NCBI GenBank assembly: GCA_015227615.1
Contig: JAALGZ010000008.1
Span: 992,001-1,056,000, forward strand
Source: Labyrinthula sp. Ha
Taxonomy: Eukaryota; Sar; Bigyra; Labyrinthulida; Labyrinthulaceae
Reading direction: 5' to 3'
Length of the DNA: 64,000 bases
Both the position numbers and the translations under genes were made by a program. Positions 1 through 11,200 of this stretch are shown one piece after another (position 1 is the first letter of the stretch; each line of letters starts with the position of its first letter). The notes below the pieces were generated by a model, which saw only the letters and a list, made by a program, of their open reading frames with translations, was not told the DNA's origin and did not search any database.

Positions 1-1967
1 TACTAAGATTGGGTCTTTTCTTGATTTATTTCTTATCTTGCAGTTGGTGTTGTTCTCTTGTTGTTAATGTCTCTTAGATAGTGTTAGAAGATAGGTTTTG
101 TTTTAATCACGCAAAATGTCTACTTACCATCTATGCTCTACCAATTTGATGCCAAATTGATAATCGATAACCGACTGGATACACTTACAAGACAAGTTCA
201 ATAATGAAACAAATTACTAGAAGATTGCCCCAATGGGCGAATCCCTGTCTGTGTTTGAGATTGTCTTTGTTAAAACTAAGAAACCATGTGCTCAACTTCT
301 CCTACTATGGCAACCCTTCCCTGCGATAACAGTTGCTATTGTGCAAACAAAAAACTTTGAAACTAGCTTCCTGAAACCTATGAATATTTTAGTACATACC
401 AACCCATATTTACTGATGCGATCTGCTTAATAGACATAATCATGCTGTGCAACTGCAGCTAGAGCTTAGATTTTGAAGAGTATTTTAGACGTTTGACCGG
501 TCTATATAGCAAATACAACCTGGAATATATCAGTGATACCTGAAAAACCACCAGGTTGAAACAAAACTCCCTCATTTTGCACGAGTTAATAGAGTACTAG
601 GCTTTGCTATCGTCTCAGAAGTAACCACTAGACAATAGATTAGTACTACTGAACAGCTAACGAACGTATGACTGAGAACTATATCGCAGTGTTCAATAGT
701 TGGGTCTTGAGACTAATAGGGGAAACTTAGAAGTTCTTGTTGGAATGCTAGCTTTCTTTCGCCACGACTACTGGTGCTTAGCAAGAAACAACCGTGTTTG
801 CCAATAAAATATTGAAGATAGCTATAACACTGGCTGCTAAACCGGTTGGGGAAACCGGTCGAGGAAATGGGGACAACTGGGCATGTCAAGCAAGAGTTCT
901 CGAAAAGTTTTCGCTAATATGTAAGACATGACCAGTGGTAAAAAAATTGATGTTTCCTTCCGAGCAGTTATTTCTAGCGAATTTTATTTTTGTGACCTAT
1001 TTCGAATTCATTTAATTACGAGACATTATAAGCGAGAATTATCATTTGAGCAACTCTTTTTGTCTTCGGTATTATTCTTGAGTGTCAAAGTTTAAGTATT
1101 GTCTTGAAAGGCTAAGACTATATCAATACCCTGCGAAATCAACTAGTTCGCTCAACAGTATTATTTTCATATTTTAGTGAAGAGTTTGAACGGTACACAG
1201 CACTTTCACAACTTTATATTCCTTGACGGAAACACCTATCATCATGATATATCTTCTAGCAGATCACTTAATATCTTAGTTCTTGGACATATTTTACTAA
1301 GCGCCTGGTTTCATAGAAACAGAGGCTTCAATTGGTATAGCAGATTCAACTTAAACTCAGTCTTTAACGCTTTGTATCTATAGAAATTAGATTTTGACTT
1401 CTTTTTCATGGGTTGAAGCATATTTGCTTTAAGCTTGAGGCAAATTAAGCAAAAAAGCCATAATAAAAAGATTCACTTGCTGGAAAGCTAAGCCGTTTCG
1501 TTTACTTCTAAAGCTTTGTATTTCCCCAATTAATAATATCCTGGCCATATATATCTTTGTTAAATGTTTGACCAAGAAAACCATACAATATTTCTTTTCC
1601 TTCTCGACTCGTTTCGATAGGATAATGTTAAACTTTACTTCGAGAAGTTTGTTCAGAGCTAGTTTCATTAATAAGATCGAATTCATTGCGTCAACTTCGT
1701 AAATAATACAGTAATGACATATTTTGTTCTTCTTTGTTCAACGACCAAAAACAAATCCCAGCAGTAAAATAACTGATACAAACACGAAAATGGGTTTATC
1801 CTGACTCTAAATACATATTACTCTACTACCCACTGTGTTAAACCAGATGCGCTGAAACAAAATCTAACGACCAAGATATCTAACTTCTCCGTTCTTTTCT
1901 CTTTTAAACTTGTGTCATAAACAAAACCAAAAAAATATAACCTAGACTATCTAAACATAAGCTAAAT
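1..1967. other. Non-coding stretch, no gene seen
   Basis: No open frame here has recognisable motifs. A short perfect hairpin (ACCGGTT / AACCGGT around a 5-base loop) lies near 840-860, with no obvious role. Base composition is AT-rich and frames are short. The last ~150 bases presumably hold the promoter of the gene starting at 1968. Confidence 0.6.
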
Positions 1968-3182
1968 ATGTGTCTTACAAATGAAGGAAATATTGGATCA
2001 GTTGAAAAGCTATGTGGTTTTCATGGAACTTGTGTACAAAATATATGTATTTGTGACGATGGTTGGTCAAATTCTTTTGAGTTCATGCCAACTTTGTTTA
2101 CAAATGAAGGAGCTAGAGAGTTGTACAATAATATATCAAACTTTGGGCAGAAAGAACTAAGGTTGAGCGAGTTCAAAAGAGAGTTATTGAATAGATCACC
2201 TTGTTCAAGACATGATAATACGATGTATACTTTATATGCAGCTTCTCTTGTTGTCTGTTGTATTGCAGTTGTTGCTAATCTTCATCATCTCTCTGTAACA
2301 AAAAAGAGAGAAGAAGGAGCTGCTCCATTTCTTCTTACATTTTTACTTTTTATTTTTGCAGCAAGTATCAAAATAATATCTTTGGATAATGTTTTTCCAT
2401 TCAACTTTGTTTTTTCTTTTTCAAGTCTTTTATTTGCTTTTGCTCACGGTATATTTAACAATATATTCTTCTTAAAATATACAAGATATCATTTAATAAA
2501 AAGTAAATTAAATTTTGGATTGGAAATAAAAATATGTGGGAAAAGTGCAGAAGGAATATTCAAGTTTCAAGCAAAAATTTTGCTTACTCTTCATATCTTG
2601 GTATATACTTTAAGTTTTGGTTTTCCTGTATTTTCTGTTCTATATTTAAAGTTTCAAGAGAACTTTAATTTTGAAGTTTTAGTTATTGCACAGAAAATAT
2701 TTCTTTTATCAATATTTTATGCTTTATTTCGTTTTATTTATATTTTTATTCTTTCTTATGTCACTTTTTCTGAACTTGCTAAAGATTATTTTAAATTAAG
2801 TAATATTTCAAATAATACAGATATTGATGAAATAACAAAAAAAAGGCAAGAAGAATTGGTTCAACTTACTAAAAAAATTCTCACATTGCGGAACAGGATA
2901 TTATTTGCAAACTCATTCTGGTTTTCTTTTTTCTTTGTATATGCATTTTTTCCAAGCACACAAGTTTCTTATCAATATTTTATTGTTGTTCAAGTTGGTA
3001 TGTTTTATGTTTTGTGTTTTATTTTAGGTATTAGTTGGCCTATTTTAAGTATATTTGCTGTGAATAGTATTCCAAAATGTATTAAGACGAAAAACATATA
3101 TAACAAGAGATTAAATGGAAATTCAAAGCAACCTGTACAGCGTGTATTGATTTCGAAAGGATCAATAGAGATATCTCTCTAG
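1968..3182 (+). CDS. EGF-like domain / seven-helix membrane protein
   Basis: This is a 404-aa protein in one uninterrupted frame. The N-terminus (residues 2-33) has the second half of an EGF-like module: C16, C22, C27 and C29 in the pattern CxxxxxCxxxxCxCxxGW. A short linker with possible N-glycosylation sites (NIS, NRS) follows. Seven hydrophobic segments lie near residues 87-107, 119-137, 143-167, 204-227, 240-264, 311-329 and 335-363, with a charged helical loop (residues 265-310) before the sixth. With the EGF part outside, seven helices would put the basic C-terminus in the cytosol. No signal peptide is visible before the EGF part; it could lie in an upstream exon joined by a very short intron, or the first helix may drive export. 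I do not recognise a receptor or transporter family, so any role in sensing is a guess. Confidence 0.75.
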   Translation: MCLTNEGNIGSVEKLCGFHGTCVQNICICDDGWSNSFEFMPTLFTNEGARELYNNISNFGQKELRLSEFKRELLNRSPCSRHDNTMYTLYAASLVVCCIAVVANLHHLSVTKKREEGAAPFLLTFLLFIFAASIKIISLDNVFPFNFVFSFSSLLFAFAHGIFNNIFFLKYTRYHLIKSKLNFGLEIKICGKSAEGIFKFQAKILLTLHILVYTLSFGFPVFSVLYLKFQENFNFEVLVIAQKIFLLSIFYALFRFIYIFILSYVTFSELAKDYFKLSNISNNTDIDEITKKRQEELVQLTKKILTLRNRILFANSFWFSFFFVYAFFPSTQVSYQYFIVVQVGMFYVLCFILGISWPILSIFAVNSIPKCIKTKNIYNKRLNGNSKQPVQRVLISKGSIEISL

Positions 3183-4308
3183 AACACCCTTTTCAACAAA
3201 AAACTTCTTCCTGTATTCAATAAGTGTTTCTAGAATTTCTCTATTTTGCTTTTCACGCTTAATTTAAATTCTTAGTGAGATTGTTCTTTCGTTATGATTA
3301 ATTATAGTTTTTTGTCAAGTGAAGTTTATGTTTACCAGAAGTTTTTATCTGAAGTCTGTTGGTTAAAGAGTCAACAAGATAGACTGCATCCGATTACTAA
3401 GAAAGATTATTTATATTAAGGTTCTTTTTTGTACTTGTTATTTTTGGTTTATTATGTCTATTCTTAATTAAACAAAGCCATCATCAATAACAGTGAAAAT
3501 TAGAAAGGATATTGAAATATATTGAATTCTTTCCTGTTAAGTTAATTATGTCTTTAAAAAATGTATCTCCTACCAGTATATAGTTAAACAGATTTTGATC
3601 CTAAAGTTTTCTATTTTTTTTAGATAACTCTTTGCTTATTAGCAGAATTCAAGAACAATGTTGTTCTTCTCTTTTCGCTATTTTCATTTGGAAAATTTGT
3701 GGACGGGTTTTCTGAAAAATTCAACTCAGTCATTATTTCATAGTTAATCTTATGAGTTGTAAGCTCAGATACCAGTCTATTCTATTAGGTTGTGTAGTAA
3801 GTCGATCACTGGAGAAGATAGCTTAAGAATTCAATTAATTAATTGTGTAGTATTGAATGAATATAATATTCGTAATTGAATAATTTTATTTCTCTGAACA
3901 TTGAATTCTTTCTGCATAACTTAGTGAATTTATTAAAACTAAGCATGTTAGTCTAATATCTTGGTTGAAAAAATGATCTACATTATTTAGATATAACAGT
4001 TTACATTGAGTAAATTATCTACGACTTGACAGAAAATTCGAATACAGTAACTATATATATATTTAGTGAATACAAAAACTTTAATTTTTCATATTAACTC
4101 GTAGCTCTATACGAATATCTTCAGTAGGAAGATAGTATCTAAAAACGATATTCCCATTTTCAATCTATGGGTTGGTTTAACTAAGTCTCCCATCATTCTG
4201 TTTATGCACACTATATCATCTGTTTACTTTGGTGATTTATTTTCCATTTTTGATTTCCTTTTTTATTTCTTTTTATGTACTTTTTTGGGAGTTAAATATA
4301 GTTTTAAA
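3183..4308. other. Intergenic, no gene seen
   Basis: Very AT-rich spacer between the EGF/seven-helix gene and the small GTPase. No frame with coding character on either strand. A frame extending the GTPase upstream to 4204 exists but encodes a hydrophobic leader not expected for this family. Confidence 0.6.
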
Positions 4309-4842
4309 ATGTTAAAAAGAGTGAAAATTGGTTCAATTGGTTCACAATATACTGGAAAGAGCTGTCTTATAAAAAGATATTGTGAAGAACGTTTTATATC
4401 TAAATATATTGCTACTATTGGTGTTGATTTTGGTGTACGTTCAGAAATAATTGACAATCAATGTATAAAAATAAACTTTTTCGACTTTTCTGGTATTGTT
4501 TACTCTTAATTATAAATAGGTGATCAAGACTATAAAGAAACAAGAAATGAATTTTTAAATGAAATAGAAAGTTGGATTATTGTGTATGATTGTTCAAATA
4601 GAGCTAGTTTTAATGAAGTTACAAGTTGGATAAATGAAATAGATAAAAGAAAAACTGCGAAAACAAAAATTCTTGTTGCAAATAAAGTAGACAAACCAAA
4701 CAGATTAGTTAAAACAAATGAAGGACGTGGGTTAGCAAGAACTCTCTCGGCAATATATATAGAGGCAAGTGCTAATACTGGTTTTAATGTTAGCAGAGTT
4801 TTTGAAGAATGCTTTTCTATAGTGTTACAAAAGAATTTATAA
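4309..4842 (+). CDS. RBJ/DNAJC27-like small GTPase
   Basis: A Ras-superfamily GTPase of 168 aa made from two exons (4309-4492 and 4520-4842) around a 27-nt GT-AG intron (4493-4519). Visible motifs are G1 GSQYTGKS (residues 11-18), G2 Thr36 in ATIGVDFG, G3 DFSG (59-62), G4 NKVD (116-119) and G5 EASANTG. The IKRYCEERFISKYIATIG stretch and the RNEF after switch II match the RBJ/DNAJC27 subfamily rather than ordinary Rab proteins. As in that family, the catalytic Gln after DxxG is absent (DFSGDQ), which suggests slow GTP hydrolysis. The protein stops right after the G domain, with no J domain and no C-terminal prenylation cysteine. The start was chosen at the Met just before the KRVKIG strand; an in-frame ATG at 4204 would add a hydrophobic leader. 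Confidence 0.85.
4493..4519 (+). other. 27-nt spliceosomal intron (small GTPase)
   Basis: The intron begins GTATTG and ends AATAG, splitting the Gly codon of the G3 motif DxxG (phase 1). Removing it joins FFDFSG to DQDYKETRNEF, restoring the continuous GTPase fold; reading through hits a stop at once. Confidence 0.85.
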
Positions 4843-5388
4843 ACTAAAAGATTTTGTTCAAAAAGAATAACAAGAATACTAGTTTTTTTTTCTTCAGTAC
4901 TGTTTGAGATATCTTAAACAATTCTTGCCATATCTAATAAAATAAAATTATTTCTATTTTTTCATCTTATTAGACCTCATCGATTGATTCAAGAACCATG
5001 TCAAGCTTTGGATTCTCTGATTGTATTTCTGTTCCAATAATAGTGAGCAAAAGAACAATCTTACACTCAAACAGATAATTAAGTCTTTGGTGAAACAAAA
5101 ATCCATATTTGTTTTCACTAGAAGATACCACAAGTTCTTTTTATTGTTCTTATATTGATTTATTTTACCTAAGGTTTCAATAGAGAATAAACCCTTAATA
5201 CGTATTGAATAAAATATTTTTATCTTAGAAAAACCATTTATTTCAAGTTTATAGCTCTCTTCCATAGAACCAAGGACTTAGTTTAACAAATCAGCTGTCA
5301 ATATATAAGCTGTACGCCCAATATACTAAATGTTTAGAGAAGCTGTTGACTTTATTCTATAAATAGAACCAGAATTCACTGCTTAAGT
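4843..5388. other. Convergent intergenic spacer
   Basis: Downstream of both the GTPase (plus) and the ALKBH5-like gene (minus). AT-rich, with no supported coding frame. Confidence 0.5.
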
Positions 5389-8178
5389 CTATACATTTAG
5401 TTTTGCAAAAGCCTTGTTAAATAAGTCATTTTCATACTCTTCAGCAGTTCTGGCATTTTGTGCTCTTATTTCTCTGAGGAGCAATACTCCATTTTTTCCT
5501 GTCAAGTCTGCTGGACGAACACTATGTTTGACTTTTCTTCCTGCGTAAGACTCATTATCTAATACTTGAATACTCCCTCTTGGCATATCAACTATACATA
5601 AACCATTTAAAAATCCAAGTCCTTGACAACCAAAACTAAGTCTCGAGTCAGAAAATAATCTAAGTGAAACTATATGTCTGCCAAATCTATCTGCGTCATC
5701 AAAGTGCTGGCTTAAACCAGTCGAACTGTCGTGATATACATTCACAGCAAATGAGTTTACATCAGAAACTGGAACGACATATCCCAACTCCCTCTTCTCA
5801 AAGAAATTTACCATATCGTTAACTACACAGTTAACCATATAATCACTATTCTGTGCTTCAGTGCAGATGGATGAACGGGGTCTTAGTACACCCTTCTTAA
5901 CCACGTGATCCAATACACCTTTCATAAAAGAAGGTGCTGGAATTGCATCAGCTCGTATTCCCTGGGCAAAGTGTGTTCTATTGTTAAATGCTATTTCCTC
6001 TTTAGACCTTTGGCCTGCCCAAATGTATCTATATTTGAAGAACATTTTTATCCTAGTTTTTCTGTTGAAGGAGGTTGATACATGTAGCGTGTTATTTAAT
6101 CGCTGGACAGAAGCTAGTTTATCGTTCACCTTTTCTTGCTGAAGTTCTTTTAATGACGTTGAAAACGTTTCCTCTACAGAATCAACATTATCTTCAATTT
6201 CTTTCAATTCGTTCTCTGTGAAGACGTTTACATGCGTTCTAACACCAAATGAATAAAGTTTGATTTTTCGTTGACGCCTATTACAATAAACTTCCCAAGG
6301 AGCTTGTTTTACTTGATAATCCTCTGGCAAATTATCTTCAGTAAAACACCATTCAATTGTCTTCACCTTGAGTTCATCTTCTGAAACCTGAGACAGTTCC
6401 TCATCAGGATAAATAATTTTAGCAGTTCTCAAGTTCAATCCAAGCAATGAATGGGAAAAACAGTCCCTCTTATGAAAGAGCTTCATGGGAATCCTGGCTT
6501 TGTACTTAGAAAAGTCGGTGTTTAACATAATTTCTTTCAATCTAACCTTATTAGTATGAGGAGACCTTTTCAAACTTGGTTTGAGTTCGAACAGAGCTTC
6601 ACTAAGAAGAAGGATAGTTTGCCAAAATTCAGCTTCCAGTACCTCTCTCTGTGCCTCAGGAAAGTTTGTCAGTAGTTGAGGGCGATCGACACGGCAACCT
6701 GCAGGTACGGGTTTAGGATCTAACTTGTTTTCTACCATATTTGCAATGTCATCCATAAATTCCTTAACAAAAACGTCTCTATGATACTCTTTATATTTCC
6801 TAACTGTGGCCTTGTATCGCTCAATCTTTGCACGTTTATGGTCTGCAAGCATTGAAAAAAGATGACTTTGATATTTAGCTTGTAAGCGTGGTTTCACCCC
6901 ATCAGTGGAATTATTAATGTCCTCCTGCTGCTTCTTGGCAAATGCAACGAGATCATCGTGAGCTCCTAGTATAGAGTATTTTTGAAAGAGCGCAACAAGC
7001 AAGAGCTGAAAATCTCTCTTAAATTTTTCTTCGCAGAGTTTTCGATTTTCTAGAACTTTCAACTCATCTCGAATAAGAACAGCAATATGTCTGAATACAT
7101 AACTCTTATTTTGCAAAGTAAATTCCTCTGAGATCAAGCTCTCTACTATGCAACACAAAACTTCCAAATCTTGTTTTAGCCAACTATTACTAAGCACTTC
7201 GGAATCATAAAACTTTGAAGAAACATAGAAATCAGCTCTCACTTTCATTCTCTCCTCCTTTGATGCACTTTTACAACTTTTCTTTGGTAAGAATACAAGT
7301 TGCATAATATTGTTACTACAACTATTTGCAGGCTTTATCCGTAGTAATTTCTCTTTGTGATTTGCTTTCAACTCAAAACACAGAGAAACGAAACAATTTT
7401 CTATGTGTAAGTATGTTTCTAAGTTTCTCAAATATTTAATATATTTTTTTTCTATTTGCTTATTCTGGTTTTCTCCAAGCACATTCTCTATTTCTAATAT
7501 TATATTTTTCCATGAGTGATTATTCTTATTATTATATATTATACAAGGTTTCTTCCATATATGTAACATAGAATATGCCAACAATTCCAAATACGTTAAC
7601 TTTTCTAAACTGACTAAGATATCTTTTTTATTGAACGGAGGTCTAATTATCAAAGGTGGTAAACTTTTAACCCTTACCGTTTGTTTCATTCTCGTCTTTC
7701 GTGCGTATGCAATACTTATTTTGTTTTCAAAAGTATTCACAATAAAATTTCCATTAGATGATAAATTCTCCTTAATAAATGTATAGTCGTTAATTTTCTC
7801 CTTTTTTCTTTTTTTGTTGACGCTGAATTTGGGAGATAAGTTAAGTTTCCTTTTGAAAAGCGGTTGATGAATGATATCAGAACGTATTTCTTGTTGAGGT
7901 GATATTTTGTTGACATATAAAATCTTTGGTTTTTCTGGTGTTACATACTTTTTATATTGAGTTTCGTCATGATCTTCATACACATTGCAGTTGCCGGTTT
8001 TTGAATATATTCGTTCCGTCTTCGGGCTTCCTAGATTGTCTCGCCCTTCCGTAAGAAGTAGATCAAACACACTCCCAAGGTCTACTGAATCAACATCGTC
8101 TGATATTTCATTATAATTAATGTTTTCAGTTTCAGTTTGATCATTTCGTTTTCTCTTCAGCATTTTTTCGTTGATCAA
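5389..8178 (-). CDS. ALKBH5-like 2-oxoglutarate/Fe(II) dioxygenase with long N-terminal extension
   Basis: The 929-aa product has a C-terminal third (about residues 660-905) that reads like the RNA demethylase ALKBH5. It starts with YSFGVRTHVNVFTENELKEI, then the FKYRYIWAGQ region, then the jelly-roll core. Iron ligands are H825 and D827 (HFDD) and H885 (KHSVRP), spaced nearly as in ALKBH5. N813 and Y815 (NVY) match its 2-oxoglutarate-binding Asn/Tyr, and R902 matches the second Arg. The site of the first Arg appears to be N896, next to K895, which is unusual. Residues ~1-600 are lysine-rich and charged, with nuclear-localisation-like clusters (KRKRND, KKRKKEK), and I do not recognise them. 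Known relatives remove N6-methyladenosine from mRNA; here that activity is inference. The frame is intronless, and the ATG at 8178 is followed directly by the basic cluster. The upstream region has AACGG elements. Confidence 0.85.
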   Translation of the reverse strand: MINEKMLKRKRNDQTETENINYNEISDDVDSVDLGSVFDLLLTEGRDNLGSPKTERIYSKTGNCNVYEDHDETQYKKYVTPEKPKILYVNKISPQQEIRSDIIHQPLFKRKLNLSPKFSVNKKRKKEKINDYTFIKENLSSNGNFIVNTFENKISIAYARKTRMKQTVRVKSLPPLIIRPPFNKKDILVSLEKLTYLELLAYSMLHIWKKPCIIYNNKNNHSWKNIILEIENVLGENQNKQIEKKYIKYLRNLETYLHIENCFVSLCFELKANHKEKLLRIKPANSCSNNIMQLVFLPKKSCKSASKEERMKVRADFYVSSKFYDSEVLSNSWLKQDLEVLCCIVESLISEEFTLQNKSYVFRHIAVLIRDELKVLENRKLCEEKFKRDFQLLLVALFQKYSILGAHDDLVAFAKKQQEDINNSTDGVKPRLQAKYQSHLFSMLADHKRAKIERYKATVRKYKEYHRDVFVKEFMDDIANMVENKLDPKPVPAGCRVDRPQLLTNFPEAQREVLEAEFWQTILLLSEALFELKPSLKRSPHTNKVRLKEIMLNTDFSKYKARIPMKLFHKRDCFSHSLLGLNLRTAKIIYPDEELSQVSEDELKVKTIEWCFTEDNLPEDYQVKQAPWEVYCNRRQRKIKLYSFGVRTHVNVFTENELKEIEDNVDSVEETFSTSLKELQQEKVNDKLASVQRLNNTLHVSTSFNRKTRIKMFFKYRYIWAGQRSKEEIAFNNRTHFAQGIRADAIPAPSFMKGVLDHVVKKGVLRPRSSICTEAQNSDYMVNCVVNDMVNFFEKRELGYVVPVSDVNSFAVNVYHDSSTGLSQHFDDADRFGRHIVSLRLFSDSRLSFGCQGLGFLNGLCIVDMPRGSIQVLDNESYAGRKVKHSVRPADLTGKNGVLLLREIRAQNARTAEEYENDLFNKAFAKLNV

Positions 8179-8180
8179 GT

Positions 8181-8272
8181 TTCAACGGTCAATTCTAGAC
8201 GTTTGAATTATTAGCCGTTTATTGATCGAATAGGACATTCTTTTTATTGGGAATAATTTGGTGACCGTTGAA
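8181..8272. promoter_or_regulatory. AACGG elements and 11-bp inverted repeat upstream of the ALKBH5-like gene
   Basis: TTCAACGGTCA at 8181-8191 is repeated in perfect inverse as TGACCGTTGAA at 8262-8272, and a third AACGG core lies on the minus strand at 8215-8219. In plants and some algae AACGG is the core of the MSA element bound by three-repeat MYB proteins at mitotic genes. Function here is inferred only from sequence and from position just upstream of the start codon at 8178. Confidence 0.35.
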
Positions 8273-11200
8273 AATGTCCATCAAGAAAATTATCGAGAAA
8301 TTAATATTTAAATATGTCTCATAAAAAAAATAATCTATTTAGAAGAGTTTTATAAAAAACAAATAAACAAAAACTAAACATAAAAGTATATCTTTTTTAT
8401 TTAAATTATATATTATTAAGTTTTTAAATCAATATTTTTTATATTCTAATTTATGTACTGTTATTTTTATGTTTCTCTTTTTTACGAGAAATATATAGAA
8501 TTTTATTATTGTCTTTTTTCTCCCGAGTTCAAGAAAACAATAATATTTGAAACGACATTCAATAACAGCAAAAAGAAAAGTAAAATACGGAAACTGCAAG
8601 GAAAGTTCTTAGTATTGACGCAATAAGTTTGATCAACGTTCTTGAGACAAACAGGGTAGATTATCGAGCTCAAGGCAATATACGAAAGAAGCATCAGTAG
8701 TTAAAAAGTCTTGTTTCAAGGAATTAGAGAAATATATAGCCATCTTCATGACACGAAGGTTTACTAAGCCTCCTTCTACCTAATTATACATTAAAAATCA
8801 TCTATAAACGAAGGATACGGGCATTTTATGAAAGTGCTTTCTATTTGACAACAGAACGTAGAATGCTGGGGTAGATATAGTAAGATTGGTTCAGCTCCTT
8901 GAGGACGTGAAACCACAGCTGATGAAACTGCCACTCCAAAATAAGTTTTTTATCTAATAATATGCGATGATATTTCCAACTTCATTGAAACAAATATTTG
9001 TTAAACTTCGCTCTCTTGGTTTTGTGTTACAGCAAACCTAGACTAAAGAATCTTGGCGGCCTTTGGATGCAAACGAAAATAGCAAAGGAATACAAAGTTT
9101 TTCGTATTTCTTTTTCTTAAAAACATGACATTTTCCATAACCATTAAGACATATTTTTTTATAGTGCAAAATCTATATTGCCACATTTGATTTGTTCAAA
9201 AATATTTTCAAGCTCGCTGGGAATTTTTTTGAAATTTTGTCAAGAACTCAGATTTCAATACTCCCAAGGAGACAAGCAATGTATTAATAGCCTTATGGGC
9301 AATATTTTTTTCCGAAAGAGGAAAAAATTAACTTTAAGCTGGTTCTATAGTAGTAGAAGTTTTAACTGAAATCATGGGGTGAGTATTGATAACTATTTCG
9401 TAAGACTAATACTTACCATGATAAAGATCCATGGAAAAATCAGGGTTTTTCTTTACTGAATCTTCCACAACCGGAACTAGACCTTTCATGCTGTGTGTAT
9501 ACACCTGAAAGCATAATCCCAGTTTTTGAACTACTTGGCAGCTAGTGACCTTTCAAAGAGTATTTTATCAGACAAGGAAAGATAATCTTGTACTAAAAGA
9601 TCTGTTATATAAATCAGATAATAGGATACTAAAATTATTATCACAGGGTATTCGTTTGAGTTTATTGCCAATAAATTTTTGTAGATATAGAATATGAAGC
9701 TGCGTTGGACATAAACTACAAACAAACACCAAATAATGATTACGTACTTTTCCAAGATTCTACCACGAGCCTACAAGATTAAACAGGATAGAACCAGAGA
9801 TGAGTCTTAATCTAACTAAAAGGCCACATTATATGCAGAATATTTTCACAGTACATTTCTCTGAGGGCTCACTACATTTTCTCGTTTTTCTTACACTAAG
9901 TTCTTATTATCTCAAATTCACTAAAAATTTGATTCTTAGACATCAAACACTTGCCGAAATGCCAAGAGGCTAGCAATTATAAATGATTTTTGTATTGATA
10001 TATATTTAGTTCCTTTAATAAGAATTCGAAGGTAAATGCTGTTATTAAGGTTTTAACACATTCAACTAAAGCTGTGTGGAACGAGATATCCTGAAAAGAA
10101 ATCAGCAGAGCTGATTCTAGATAAGAACTCTCGGTACTCTCGGATATGCTAAAACTGTTTAAATTAGTGATCTATCCCGTGTTGGGAAAGACCGGGAAAG
10201 CGTTGACATCATCGACCAAAAATCCCAAATAGCACGTCGGTCAAAATTCGCGGAAGGAAGCAATAATCATTTCTGCTGAAGGTATGTTTTCCGGAAAAAA
10301 TGCTTTGTTATTACACCTCATACAATGATCCTAGTAATTGTATAACCCAGGACTCAGTTACAAACACATATATTGTTGATTGAAGGGGACTCCCGCTAGA
10401 ACCACACGCTGTTTGGTATTTAGAAGCATTTCAAAAAAATAAATATATCATAATTTGGTAGGTGTCTGTGTTTACTTCTTGGTTCTACCTTCCACAGAGC
10501 TTATTTTATATATTACTTCTAATTTTCAATCTTACTAATGAACTTAATACAAACTAAACGGTGTATCTAAGGAACTAGACAAGGTATGAGAGCTTTATCA
10601 TGTCAGCTCTAACTCATGATCCGCTAATTAGGAAAGGGAAGTCAACACTTTTGCTTCACTCCTGTTCTTCCAGATGCTTGGATTCAGACACTTTATCTCT
10701 AGATTAGAGGATTAAAGCAAGTCGATGTGAAACTCACCTTGTTCAGTAGAATAAGATATTTGATTATCCTGTACCAATATTCTGGATAATATTTAGGATA
10801 TAATGCGACGCTATTCTAGATTTATATTGTTTTAAATTGACGTTGGAACCAATGCATATCAGGATGAATGATCATTTGTTACTGAAACAACACTTTTCGC
10901 CCTAGATTTCAGCTGTGATGGATACAACATATCCATGGGCTAGTTAAATCTAATCAACTTTGAAAAGGATAAAAAAAGCTCTCAAATGCTTTTACTGTTT
11001 CAGTTAAATAGAACTTAATCATGTAGACTTGGACAGCCGTCGCTGAATAATTTGAACAACTCTGCCCTTCATAAAGATTTGTATGAACCAGTTTCCGAGA
11101 CAAGGTTTAATTATTGGTATTTTCAAAGGTTTTGTTTGGAGTAGTCAACCATTCCACAGGTACAATGACTGAACTAGACTCAAAATGCAAGATCTGGCAC

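Noticed and set aside
4204-4308. Upstream extension of the small GTPase frame
   Set aside because: It codes a hydrophobic leader not expected in RBJ-type GTPases; the Met at 4309 fits the family start.
9178-9369. 63-aa frame with some resemblance to a retroelement integrase segment
   Set aside because: Too short and too weak; no flanking element parts.
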